Below, piece after piece: positions 29,247-36,561 of a stretch of DNA of 36,561 nucleotides. Every line of letters begins with the position of its first letter. The first letter of the stretch is position 1. The position numbers and the translations under genes were made by a program. This DNA is from Candidatus Omnitrophica bacterium CG11_big_fil_rev_8_21_14_0_20_63_9. GTDB lineage: Bacteria > Omnitrophota > Gorgyraeia > Aquiviventales > Aquiviventaceae. The notes below the pieces were generated by a model. That model had not been told where the DNA came from. It searched no databases and was given only the letters and a program-made list of their open reading frames with translations. The stretch spans positions 4,456 through 41,016 of the forward strand of contig PCVX01000006.1 of assembly GCA_002796105.1 (NCBI GenBank), in the 5' to 3' direction.

Positions 29247-29663
29247 ATGAGTCTGTTCCCGGTGTCGCCGAAAAAGGAAGCGGAATTGCTGCACGCCATG
29301 CGCCGGCTGGGTATTTCGGAGCGCGACCTGGAAGAGTCGTTCATCCGCTCCAGCGGCCCAGGCGGCCAGAACGTCAACAAGGTGGCGACGTGCGTCGTGC
29401 TGCGCCATGCGCCCAGTGGGATGGAAGTGCGCTGCCAGCAGGAGCGCTCGCAGGCGATGAACCGGTTCCTGGCGCGCCGGCTGCTGGTCCACAAGCTCGA
29501 AGCGCAAAGGCTCGGGCGCTTAAGCGCCGAGGCGCAGCGGATTGCCAAGATCCGCCGCCAGAAACGCAAGCGCTCAAAACGAGCCAAGGAAAAGCTGCTG
29601 CGGGACAAATACCTGCGCGCCCGGAAAAAATCGCTGCGCGGGCCTGTGCGTTCGGGAGAGTAG
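29247..29663 (+). CDS. ArfB-like GGQ-domain peptidyl-tRNA hydrolase
   Basis: This 138-residue protein contains the release-factor catalytic loop SSGPGGQNVNKV (GGQ at 39-41). It lacks the codon-recognition domains of RF1/RF2. A long basic tail, RIAKIRRQKRKRSKRAKEKLL and beyond, is the feature that places ArfB/ICT1-type proteins in the empty mRNA channel of stalled ribosomes. The likely role is rescue of stalled ribosomes. It could alternatively belong to another short GGQ group (PrfH-like), since the tail is Arg/Lys-rich and lacks an obvious ArfB C-terminal signature. Confidence 0.85.
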   Translation: MSLFPVSPKKEAELLHAMRRLGISERDLEESFIRSSGPGGQNVNKVATCVVLRHAPSGMEVRCQQERSQAMNRFLARRLLVHKLEAQRLGRLSAEAQRIAKIRRQKRKRSKRAKEKLLRDKYLRARKKSLRGPVRSGE

Positions 29664-29677
29664 ACGAGGAGACGCCA

Positions 29678-29863
29678 ATGGTGATCGGGCTGTTCTTTGT
29701 CGTGATGGGGATTCTGATCCTATTGAACCCGGCGGTACTTGTCGCCATGGTGGCGCTGTTGTTCATCATGATCGGCATGGGGATCATGGCCATGAGCTGG
29801 CAGTTTCGCCGGATGCATCGCCGCTCGGAGTCGCAGTTCGTGAACTGGATCACCCGATTTTGA
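29678..29863 (+). CDS. Small membrane protein of unknown function
   Basis: This 61-residue protein has two apolar segments, VIGLFFVVMGILILLNPAVL and VAMVALLFIMIGMGIMAMSW, joined without a polar loop. A basic end (QFRRMHRRSESQFVNWITRF) probably faces the cytoplasm. A GAGGAG site lies upstream of the ATG. It sits between the GGQ gene and NAD kinase with short gaps (14 and 3 bp). I do not recognise a family. Confidence 0.75.
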   Translation: MVIGLFFVVMGILILLNPAVLVAMVALLFIMIGMGIMAMSWQFRRMHRRSESQFVNWITRF

Positions 29864-29866
29864 ACC

Positions 29867-30748
29867 ATGAGCCAGCCAAGGATTTTGGTGGTCTACAAAA
29901 AAGACGCCTACCAGCAGTATCTGCAGGAGCAGCAGGATCCGCATCTGCTGCGGCTGCTGCGCCGGCGCCAGCCGGACGTCTTGGACATGCAACGGGCGCA
30001 CACCATCCATGAAGAGGCGATGGAGGCGGTGACCCACGCGCTGCGGCGCATCGGGGTGGCGTTCGATCTTGCATATCGGGCTGACTTGAAGGTGACGCGG
30101 CGCTATGACCTGGTCGTCTCCGTCGGGGGCGATGGGACGTTTTTGCAGGCGGCGCGCAGCGTGAGCCGCACGCCGATCATCGGGGTCAACTCAGACCCCC
30201 AGCGCAGCGAAGCGGTGTTTTGCGCGGCAAACGCGAAGAGCTTTCGTCGGTTGTGCGAGCAGGCATTGGCGGGCAAGCTGCCTGAGCTTCGGCTATGGCG
30301 GCTGCAGATTGCGCTGAACGGGCGGCTGTGGCCGGTGCGCGTGCTCAACGACGTGCTGGCGGTCCACGACGACCCGGCGACGATGAGCCGCTACCGGCTC
30401 AAGATCGGCTCCCGGGAGGAAGCGCAGAAGAGCTCAGGGCTGTGGGTCTCGACCGCGGCAGGCTCCAGCAGCGCGGTGCTGGCGGCCGGCGGCCGTCAGC
30501 TGCCTTGGAGCGCGAAGGCGTTCCAATACCGGCCCAGAGAGCTGTATCGCGGCCGGCTGTCGCGCTGCCGGCTCACCGGCGGGGTACTGCATCCTCCGGC
30601 GCACGTGCGGCTGACCTGGCTCATGCGCCGCGGCGTGGCGTTCATCGACGGCCCCCACGTCCGCATCCCGCTGCGATTTGCCGACCACCTCGACATCAGT
30701 CTATCATCACAGGATCCGCTGCGGGTCTTGGGAGCGAGGGGCAGGTAA
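29867..30748 (+). CDS. nadK: NAD kinase
   Basis: This 293-residue enzyme phosphorylates NAD to NADP. The signature GGDGTFLQA is at residues 87-95, NDVLAVHDD is the conserved Asn-Asp loop, and GLWVSTAAGSSSAVL corresponds to the usual ST(P/A)TGSTA loop. The N-terminal region is longer than in many NAD kinases and begins RILVVYKKDAYQQYLQEQQ. It resembles the shorter, divergent NAD-kinase-like proteins of some bacteria and eukaryotes; the catalytic motifs are intact. Confidence 0.87.
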   Translation: MSQPRILVVYKKDAYQQYLQEQQDPHLLRLLRRRQPDVLDMQRAHTIHEEAMEAVTHALRRIGVAFDLAYRADLKVTRRYDLVVSVGGDGTFLQAARSVSRTPIIGVNSDPQRSEAVFCAANAKSFRRLCEQALAGKLPELRLWRLQIALNGRLWPVRVLNDVLAVHDDPATMSRYRLKIGSREEAQKSSGLWVSTAAGSSSAVLAAGGRQLPWSAKAFQYRPRELYRGRLSRCRLTGGVLHPPAHVRLTWLMRRGVAFIDGPHVRIPLRFADHLDISLSSQDPLRVLGARGR

Positions 30749-30751
30749 AAA

Positions 30752-30786
30752 GCAAGCGACCCCCGAGAAACTCGAGGGTCGCTTGC
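30752..30786 (-). terminator. Intrinsic terminator of the cold-shock gene
   Basis: A 16-bp stem with one mismatch (30752-30767 with 30771-30786) and a 3-nt loop is followed on the minus strand by GCTTTTT. On the plus strand there is no T-tract, so it mainly serves the cold-shock transcript. Confidence 0.85.
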
Positions 30787-30789
30787 GTG

Positions 30790-30815
30790 GTTAGCCTCGC
30801 CGAAGCGGGGCTAAC
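30790..30815 (-). other. Second hairpin in the cold-shock 3' untranslated region
   Basis: GTTAGCCTCGC and GCGGGGCTAAC form an 11-bp stem with one wobble and a CGAA loop, 12 bp after the cold-shock stop and just before the terminator. It may protect the mRNA 3' end. Confidence 0.6.
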
Positions 30816-30827
30816 AGGCTCAAGACC

Positions 30828-31031
30828 TTAGGCCTTGGTGACGTTAGAGGCTTGCGGTCCCTTCGGCCCTTGGGTGATTTCGAACTCCACCGCCTGGCCT
30901 TCCTTGAGGGACTTGAAGCCATCACCACCGATAGCGGAGTAGTGGACGAAAACGTCCTTTGAGCCATCATCCGGGGTAATGAAACCATACCCCTTCTGAT
31001 CGCTGAACCACTTCACGGTGCCCTTTGCCAT
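30828..31031 (-). CDS. csp: Cold-shock protein (CspA family)
   Basis: This 67-residue nucleic-acid chaperone contains both RNA-binding motifs, KGYGFIT (RNP1) and DVFVHYSAI (RNP2), in a five-strand OB fold starting [19 protein letters not shown] precedes the ATG at about 10 nt. On the minus strand the upstream region contains a CCGCA/TGCGG hairpin followed by TTTTT (about 31062-31103). This is typical of the long structured leaders of cold-shock mRNAs, though its role here is inferred. Confidence 0.95.
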   Translation of the reverse strand: MAKGTVKWFSDQKGYGFITPDDGSKDVFVHYSAIGGDGFKSLKEGQAVEFEITQGPKGPQASNVTKA

Positions 31032-31374
31032 GTCTAACCCACCCCCTTCCTAGCTACAAAAACACAAAAACCGCACGGCAACCTCATCGGCCACCTTGCG
31101 GCTCCCAACGAAAGTCGATTGAATTTGGCTAGCTTGACTAAACTTCCGGACAGAGCACGAACTGTTAATGCGTCGTACCTCGTACGCGCTGCGTCTTCAT
31201 AACCACAAGGTTTCCAAGATGTTGCAGCGCACTAAGCTTTCGGTCCGGTTGGTAAGGAACGCCCAATGGACCTCAGCTAGACTAGGAACGCTCAAAAGGA
31301 TACCTGAAAACTCCTTTGGCGTCAATAGAAATTTCTCCCGGGCAATAGGGTACAATACTCCAGGAGGTATCGGG
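31032..31374. other. Divergent intergenic region
   Basis: This 343-bp stretch separates the cold-shock gene (minus) from the Memo-AMMECR1 gene (plus). It holds the structured cold-shock leader near 31062-31103, a -10-like TACAAT at 31351-31356 and the AGGAGG site of the plus-strand gene. It is less GC-rich than its neighbours. No further gene is seen. Confidence 0.5.
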
Positions 31375-32832
31375 ATGTGGAAAACCAGGCTGTTTCTTGT
31401 GCTGCTTTTGGTGGTCGCCGGGCCGCTGACAAGCGCCACAGCTCAGGTTAGAGAAGCCAAAGTCGCCGGGCAGTTCTATCCGGACGACCCGGCTGAGCTT
31501 CAGGAGCTTGTCCAGGAGCTGTTGAAGCGGCAGCCTGAGCCGGTATTTACCGGAAAACCCAGGGTGCTTATCGTTCCGCATGCCGGCTACCAGTATTCCG
31601 GCTTGGTGGCGGCCAATGGGTTCCGGCACCTCCAAGGGCATCGCTACGATGGGGTGGTCGTGGTGGGCTTCATGCATCAGAGGCCCTTTGCAGGCGCTTC
31701 GGTGGATACCGCCGAGGCGTATCAAACCCCTCTGGGCGAAATCCCCATCGATCAGGAAGCGGTCGCCATCCTCCTGGCGCATCAGGGTATTCGGCATGTA
31801 GAGGAAGCCCATGCGAGCGAGGAACACTCGCTGGAAGTGGAGCTGCCGTTCCTTCAGGAGGCGCTGGGGCGGTTCAAGCTGGTGCCTGTCTTGATGGGGA
31901 GCGCCGATTGGAAGGATGCCGAGCAGCTGGCCGAGGCGCTCTCCACACTGGCTAGAGTTGGAGATTACCTGTTCGTCTTCAGCAGCGATTTGTCCCACTA
32001 CCGGCCGTACAGCCAAGCGCAGCAGATCGATGAGGCGGCGGTCAGCGCCATGGTGTTGGAGACCTCCCAGGCGCTGCACCGGCTCTTTGCGACCGGCGAG
32101 ATCGAGGCCTGCGGCCGCGGGCCTATCGTGACCAGCGCGCTGCTGGCCGCCAAGCTCGGGTATCTCAAGCGTGAGCCGCTCTACTACGCGAACTCCGGCG
32201 ACACCTACGGCAACCCAAAGAGCGTCGTGGGGTATGCGGCGATTGCCATGTATGAGCAACCGATGCCGGCAAGCGGACGGCTTTCTCCTGAAGCGGGAAT
32301 GGCGCTCGTGCGGGCGGCCCGGGCGTCGCTTGAGTACGGGCTGCGTCGGCGGGATGGACCCAATCCTTCAGAGGAGCTCAAGCGCTATCCAGAGCTCTCG
32401 CAAGCCAGCGGGGTGTTCGTGACACTGCGCAAGCAGGGCGCGCTACGCGGATGTATCGGCCGCATCGAGGCGACCGAATCGCTCTCAATGCTCGTGCCGC
32501 AAGTGGCGCTGGACTCAGCGCTGCGCGACAGCCGGTTCCAGCCTGTCACCGCCGATGAGCTGGTTGAGCTGCGGGTGGAGGTCTCTGTGCTCACGCCGCC
32601 AGCCCGGCTGCCGGCTCATGAAGACCTGGTGCCTGGCAGAGACGGCGTGATTCTGGAATACCAGGGGCGACGCGGCGTGTTTTTGCCCCAGGTCTGGGAT
32701 GAAACCGGCTGGACCCGTTTGGAATTCCTGCGGGAGCTGGCCTCGCAAAAAGCCGGCCTACCGCCAGATGACTGGGAGCAAGCCACGCTGTACGTGTTCC
32801 AGGATCAAATGTTTGAGGAGCCTGCTAATTAG
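31375..32832 (+). CDS. Exported AmmeMemoRadiSam fusion: Memo (B) plus AMMECR1 (A)
   Basis: This 485-residue protein starts with an apparent signal peptide (TRLFLVLLLVVAGPLTSATA, then Q). The Memo domain spans about 25-295 and has the metal-like residues in IVPHAGYQYSG, GFMHQRPFAG, EEHSLEVELPFLQ and SSDLSHY. The AMMECR1 domain spans about 303-485 and has SGVFVTLRKQGALRGCIG near 342-363. These two families are usually encoded with a radical SAM enzyme (AmrS), which is not here. Export of such a protein is unusual. ATG 31375 follows AGGAGG; the frame is open upstream, but that region is non-coding in character. Confidence 0.87.
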   Translation: MWKTRLFLVLLLVVAGPLTSATAQVREAKVAGQFYPDDPAELQELVQELLKRQPEPVFTGKPRVLIVPHAGYQYSGLVAANGFRHLQGHRYDGVVVVGFMHQRPFAGASVDTAEAYQTPLGEIPIDQEAVAILLAHQGIRHVEEAHASEEHSLEVELPFLQEALGRFKLVPVLMGSADWKDAEQLAEALSTLARVGDYLFVFSSDLSHYRPYSQAQQIDEAAVSAMVLETSQALHRLFATGEIEACGRGPIVTSALLAAKLGYLKREPLYYANSGDTYGNPKSVVGYAAIAMYEQPMPASGRLSPEAGMALVRAARASLEYGLRRRDGPNPSEELKRYPELSQASGVFVTLRKQGALRGCIGRIEATESLSMLVPQVALDSALRDSRFQPVTADELVELRVEVSVLTPPARLPAHEDLVPGRDGVILEYQGRRGVFLPQVWDETGWTRLEFLRELASQKAGLPPDDWEQATLYVFQDQMFEEPAN

Positions 32833-34171
32833 TGGAAGGGTCAGTGCGTTCGGGGGCGGCAGCAGGCGGTGAGTGGCCGCGCACGGCGCACTGGTTGGCA
32901 GCACAGGCAGGGTTGCGGTGGAGCAAGTAGCGGTGGGTGGCGATCCAGCGATAGATCCGAGTGCCCAGCCACCGCATGCCCGGCACATAGAGCACAGGCA
33001 CCAGCGGCCAGACCATCGGCAAGTGCGGCGCCATTCGCCGAAATGCTTCAAATCCTCCTGAGACTCTCCCGTTGGGCTCCAGCAAGACCATCTCGCTTCG
33101 ACACCGCTGTGGTGTGAGCGCCGGGTTCAGTTTCGCCAGGTCCGGCTGCGTATGGAAGTCCAACGGATCGACCCACCCGAACAGGTCCAACACCCGCAGC
33201 CGCTTGATGCTCTCCAGGCAGAACCCACACCGCCCGTCATACAGCAAGACTGCCCGCCCGCGGGCGGCATGAGATTCTTGTCGTTGCTCAATCCACCGCA
33301 CCAGCGTCTCCGGTTTGATGAACAGCAGCATCATCGGTGGGAACAGGAACAGGAAGATCGTCGGCACGTGCAGCGTGCACCAGAGCATGCCTTGAAAGGC
33401 GATGCCCAGCGGAATCCCCACTATGCGCAGCTTGGGAACCAGCCAGCACAGCGGGATGACGAACTCGCATACCACGCACGCCACCCCCAGCCAATAGCAC
33501 ACCTCCGGCTGGCCTGCCAGCCAGGCCCTTCCCGGAAAGTTCCGCACGACGCCGATGGGTGGATAGTTCATGAGGTGATAATACGGATTCTCCGTGAGCC
33601 AATTCCCTCCGGCGGCGATCTTGTTGAGCGCGGTGTACCAGAAGATCCACACGAGCTGCAGTTGGAGCAGCCGCTGGATGAAATAGGGGCGCAGGCGCTT
33701 GTATGAGATGCTCTTGGGCCGTCGGAGGCTGTCGAGCGAGAAGAAATCGCCGTGATAGCCGGTCGCGCACATAAGAAAGAGCGTGACCAGGAGAATATCG
33801 AAGCTCAGCGTGCCGATGTGCAAGTTGTTGAGCGCATAGAAGTAGTAGCAGGATAGCATCAGCAGGAGGGAACTTTGGTGCGAGCGGTATCCCAAGGCGC
33901 ATGTCGTTAGCGAGATGAGGAACAGCGCGACGAATGACCAGATCACCCATTCCGGGCTGGCTTCGACCAGTTGGAGAATCCACAGAGGAAAGAAGGAGAA
34001 GTTCTTGGTTTTGAACGCGGTATGGAGGTAGTTGTCCTCCATCTCGAAGAAGGATGGGACCATGTGCGCCCCGACCGTCCAGGCCACGGCGACGCGGAAC
34101 AGGCCCAGGCTGAGCGAGGGGCGCTTATCGAGGAAGGCTTGGTGCCACCAGCGTGCGCGCATCATTCGCAT
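32825..34171 (-). CDS. HTTM/VKGC-like membrane protein fused to a DCC domain
   Basis: This 448-residue protein has an N-terminal horizontally-transferred transmembrane (HTTM) domain, related to vitamin K-dependent gamma-carboxylase. It contains about six to eight apolar helices and the marker regions RPSLSLGLFRVAVAWTVG and WFWYTALNK-like WIFWYTALNKIAAGGNW. A C-terminal DCC domain (DUF393) begins VLLYDGRCGFCLESIKRL near residue 309, with Cys-x2-Cys in the DGxCGFC motif. The first part would be in the inner membrane; the second resembles thiol oxidoreductases. It overlaps the upstream gene by 10 bp. The C-terminus is basic and Pro/Ala-rich. Confidence 0.85.
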   Translation of the reverse strand: MRMMRARWWHQAFLDKRPSLSLGLFRVAVAWTVGAHMVPSFFEMEDNYLHTAFKTKNFSFFPLWILQLVEASPEWVIWSFVALFLISLTTCALGYRSHQSSLLLMLSCYYFYALNNLHIGTLSFDILLVTLFLMCATGYHGDFFSLDSLRRPKSISYKRLRPYFIQRLLQLQLVWIFWYTALNKIAAGGNWLTENPYYHLMNYPPIGVVRNFPGRAWLAGQPEVCYWLGVACVVCEFVIPLCWLVPKLRIVGIPLGIAFQGMLWCTLHVPTIFLFLFPPMMLLFIKPETLVRWIEQRQESHAARGRAVLLYDGRCGFCLESIKRLRVLDLFGWVDPLDFHTQPDLAKLNPALTPQRCRSEMVLLEPNGRVSGGFEAFRRMAPHLPMVWPLVPVLYVPGMRWLGTRIYRWIATHRYLLHRNPACAANQCAVRGHSPPAAAPERTDPSTN

Positions 34172-34608
34172 CGGTACATCACCTGGCGCAGCGGCGGCTC
34201 CTGCTGCGGCGTCAAATCAGGATACTCGGCGATGACGACAGCGAACGATTCGTAGGAGGGGAACTTGCGCCGCAGGTACCGGCAGAACGCCGGCCCGCGC
34301 CGCTGATCGGCCACAGTGACGAGCATGTTGCGGTGGATATTGTCGTACCCGACGGCGCGCGTTTCGAACACCCGGTGCGGGTCGAGGAGCTCAGGTTCGG
34401 CATTGCGCACGCCGTAGACTTCCGCGAAGCCGTAGCGGTCGGGCACATCGAAAAACATGATCCAGCCGGCCGGCGGGAATAAGAGGGCGAGTTTAGGTAA
34501 ATCGCGCTTGAAGAGCGGGGTGAGGTAATTGGCTCGCAGCGATTCGTAATGGAAGGCGAGCGACCAGCACAGGACGAACCAAGTGATAGGGATGCTGCGT
34601 CGAAGCAT
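34162..34608 (-). CDS. Small membrane-anchored partner of the HTTM protein
   Basis: This 148-residue protein has one N-terminal apolar helix (SIPITWFVLCWSLAFHYESL) and a mature domain with a conserved-looking FPPAGWIMFFDVPDRYGFAEVYG block. I do not recognise a named family. Genes of this type often lie before HTTM genes, and the two overlap by 10 bp here, so a complex is plausible but inferred. The promoter is extremely close to the ATG, and there is no ribosome site. Confidence 0.75.
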   Translation of the reverse strand: MLRRSIPITWFVLCWSLAFHYESLRANYLTPLFKRDLPKLALLFPPAGWIMFFDVPDRYGFAEVYGVRNAEPELLDPHRVFETRAVGYDNIHRNMLVTVADQRRGPAFCRYLRRKFPSYESFAVVIAEYPDLTPQQEPPLRQVMYRCE

Positions 34609-34616
34609 CGGGGGTT

Positions 34617-34645
34617 ATTATATACCTTCCGGCGAGGCTTGGCAG
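34617..34645 (-). promoter_or_regulatory. Near-leaderless promoter of the HTTM operon
   Basis: On the minus strand, CTGCCA (34640-34645), a 17-bp spacer and TATAAT (34617-34622) precede the ATG at 34608 by 8 nt. The transcript would begin at or next to the start codon. Confidence 0.7.
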
Positions 34646-34683
34646 GGTGATGCTCCGCCGCCTGCCGGTAAGGTGTGAGAGTT

Positions 34684-34692
34684 TGGTATAAT
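34684..34692 (+). promoter_or_regulatory. Extended -10 promoter of the aconitase gene
   Basis: TGG followed by TATAAT (34687-34692) is 48 nt before ATG 34741. No clear -35 is seen. Confidence 0.55.
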
Positions 34693-34740
34693 GAACCAGG
34701 TTTCCTCGCAACGGAATCACTAACTCCTAAGAGACTCCAT

Positions 34741-36561
34741 ATGATTCGTCCTGAAGAGCTGGAAGCCATCAAGCGTCTGTATGGACGCCTCACCGAGGCG
34801 CATGCGGCGGCGCGCAAGAAGCTGGGCCGCCCGCTGACGCTGGCGGAAAAAATCCTCGCGTCCCACACCCGCGATTTGGCGTCGCAGGAGTTCGTACGGG
34901 GCACGAGCTACCTCTTGCTCCAGCCGGACCGGGTCGTGATGCAGGATGCCACAGCGCAGATGGCGATCCTGCAATTTATGCAGGCGCGCCGCGACACCGT
35001 CGCGGTGCCGACGACCATCCACTGCGACCACCTCATTCAAGCCCGCGTTGGAGTCGCCGACGACATGAGGGCGGCGCTCGAAGCCAACCGCGAAGTCTAC
35101 GATTTTCTCCGCAGCGCCTCGGCCCGGTACGGTATGGGATTCTGGGAGCCGGGAGCGGGGATTATCCACCAAGTGTTTCTGGAGCAATACGCGTTTCCCG
35201 GGGGGCTGGCGATCGGCACGGACTCTCACACTCCCAACGGCGGCGGGCTGGGCATGCTGGCGATCGGCGTGGGCGGTTCGGATGCGGCGGACGTGATGGC
35301 CGGGCTGGCCTGGGAAGTGAAGTGCCCGAGACTCATCGGGGTAAAGCTCACCGGCGCGTTCAATGGGTGGGCCTCCCCGAAGGACGTGATCCTCAAGCTG
35401 TGCGGCATCCTCACGACGAAAGGCGGCACCGACAAGATCATCGAGTTCTTCGGGCCCGGCACCCGTTCGATCAGTTGCACCGGGAAAGCCACCATCACGA
35501 ACATGGGCGCGGAGGTCGGCGCCACCACATCGGTGTTTCCCTTCGATGACCGGATGGTCACTTACCTAAAGGCGACCGATCGCGCCGACGTGGCGGCGCT
35601 AGCCCAGCAGCATGCGGCGGCGCTGGTAGCGGATCCAGAGGTCGAGCAGGATCCAAAGCGGTTCTTCGATGAGATCATCGAGATCGACCTCGCAGCACTT
35701 GAGCCGTACATCGTCGGGCCGCGCCGCCCGGACACCGCCCGGCCGATTTCGCAGCTTGCGAAAGACGTCGAGCAGGGCAAATTCCCGCCGCGCCTGAAGG
35801 CCGCGCTGATCGGCAGTTGTACCAATTCGTCGTATGAAGATATCGGTCGGGCGGCGGCGGTGGCTGACCAAGCTAAGCGCGCGGGCTTGAAATCGCAGTG
35901 CTACTTCCTGATTACTCCGGGCTCTGATCAGATCCACAACACCATCCGCCGCGACGGCCAGCTCTCCTCGCTGGAATCGATCGGGGGCACCGTTTTGGCC
36001 AATGCGTGCGGCCCATGCATCGGCCAGTGGAAGCGGGATGACATCACGCCGGGGGAAGTGAACTCGATCCTGACGTCGTTTAACCGCAACTTCCCGGGGC
36101 GCAATGACGGCACTGCGGATACACTGGCGTTTATGGGCAGCCCGGAGATCGTCACGGCCATAGCGCTGGCGGGCGATCTGCGCTTCAACCCGCTGAAGGA
36201 TTCGCTGAAGACGCCGGATGGCCGCTCGGTGCAGTTGCAGCCGCCCGCAGCCCCCGAACTGCCGTCAAAGGGGTTTGCCCGGGGGGCGGCGGGTTATCTG
36301 CCGCCGAAACCACTCGCTGAGCGCCAGGGCGTCCAAGTGCAGATCGCGTCGACGAGCGAACGGCTGCAGCGGCTGGAACCGTTTCCCGCATGGGACGGCA
36401 AGGATTTCGACCGGCTGCCGGTTCTGATCAAAGTGCAGGGGCAATGCACGACCGACCATATCTCGCCGGCGGGGAAGTGGCTGCGGTTCCGCGGACATCT
36501 TGACCGCATCAGCGACAACATGTTCACCCCAGCCATGAACGTGTTGACCGGCGGCGTGGGG
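34741..36561 (+). CDS. acn: Aconitate hydratase, mitochondrial-type, truncated by the window
   Basis: This open frame runs 607 codons to the right edge with no stop. It is an aconitase that interconverts citrate and isocitrate in the TCA cycle. The [4Fe-4S] ligands are visible in [10 protein letters not shown] and [10 protein letters not shown]. Substrate-binding regions are [23 protein letters not shown], and the swivelling C-terminal domain start [13 protein letters not shown]. The sequence is closer to mitochondrial ACO2-type enzymes than to the longer AcnA/IRP or AcnB types, whose lengths differ. About 150 residues should lie beyond the window. The gene has an extended -10 promoter. Confidence 0.93.
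   Translation, partial: MIRPEELEAIKRLYGRLTEAHAAARKKLGRPLTLAEKILASHTRDLASQEFVRGTSYLLLQPDRVVMQDATAQMAILQFMQARRDTVAVPTTIHCDHLIQARVGVADDMRAALEANREVYDFLRSASARYGMGFWEPGAGIIHQVFLEQYAFPGGLAIGTDSHTPNGGGLGMLAIGVGGSDAADVMAGLAWEVKCPRLIGVKLTGAFNGWASPKDVILKLCGILTTKGGTDKIIEFFGPGTRSISCTGKATITNMGAEVGATTSVFPFDDRMVTYLKATDRADVAALAQQHAAALVADPEVEQDPKRFFDEIIEIDLAALEPYIVGPRRPDTARPISQLAKDVEQGKFPPRLKAALIGSCTNSSYEDIGRAAAVADQAKRAGLKSQCYFLITPGSDQIHNTIRRDGQLSSLESIGGTVLANACGPCIGQWKRDDITPGEVNSILTSFNRNFPGRNDGTADTLAFMGSPEIVTAIALAGDLRFNPLKDSLKTPDGRSVQLQPPAAPELPSKGFARGAAGYLPPKPLAERQGVQVQIASTSERLQRLEPFPAWDGKDFDRLPVLIKVQGQCTTDHISPAGKWLRFRGHLDRISDNMFTPAMNVLTGGVG

Noticed and set aside
1-36561. CRISPR array, prophage, integrase or restriction system
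   Set aside because: No regularly spaced direct repeats, cas genes, integrase, terminase or restriction-modification motifs were seen anywhere.

Overview
This is a 36.6 kb GC-rich window from a Gram-negative, menaquinone-using bacterium. It is packed with short operons and carries no tRNA, rRNA, phage or transposase gene. The gene content fits a deep-branching environmental lineage such as Omnitrophota, or a neighbour like NC10/Nitrospirota. Pointers are a futalosine menaquinone cluster, a TIGR04073-type exosortase-associated protein, a DUF5752-type gene beside a trehalose-synthase-like glycosyltransferase, Ni-superoxide dismutase and a c-di-GMP-I riboswitch. The phylum is an inference; no marker in the window settles it.

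Layout. 1-149: tail of an unknown gene. 476-8898: a nearly continuous plus-strand operon, mqnP (UbiA), ubiX, a 315-bp palindromic spacer, ubiD, mqnE, mqnA, mqnC, an unknown gene, bioB and a GcvR-like ACT protein, followed by def. Most junctions overlap. On the minus strand, mqnD and a flavin reductase converge on def. With mqnA, mqnE, mqnC and mqnD, the window holds the chorismate-to-dihydroxynaphthoate branch apart from the aminofutalosine-processing enzyme, plus the late prenylation and decarboxylation genes. The final methyltransferase is absent.

11128-12558: mutY without its C-terminal domain, overlapping a mutT-type NUDIX gene, then an A-type Fe-S carrier with a good promoter and terminator. 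12709-17452: an apparent osmotic-stress operon with an MscS channel, OtsB-type phosphatase, DUF5752-like protein, TreT-like GT4, HAD phosphatase and [2Fe-2S] ferredoxin. 22410-17454 (minus): TIGR04073 protein, TM-helix channel-like protein, VanY-type carboxypeptidase, amino-acid permease and CstA. 22477-26263: a two-domain kinase-like protein, then sodN, sodX and an AsmA-family protein.

26279-27489: a c-di-GMP-I riboswitch with terminator ahead of two small membrane-associated genes, then a 54-codon gene. 27569-27858 is a 290-bp element with about 25-bp terminal inverted repeats. 27870-30748: a small exported protein, a repeat protein, an ArfB-like GGQ protein, a small membrane protein and NAD kinase. 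A cold-shock gene (minus) follows. Next comes an apparently exported Memo-AMMECR1 fusion, then a minus-strand pair of an HTTM-DCC fusion and its small partner. An aconitase gene runs off the right end.

The most unusual items are two roughly 300-bp palindromic elements that share a core motif, a repeat-derived signal peptide, the c-di-GMP switch with a possible leader peptide, the exported Memo-AMMECR1 fusion, and several near-leaderless promoters.
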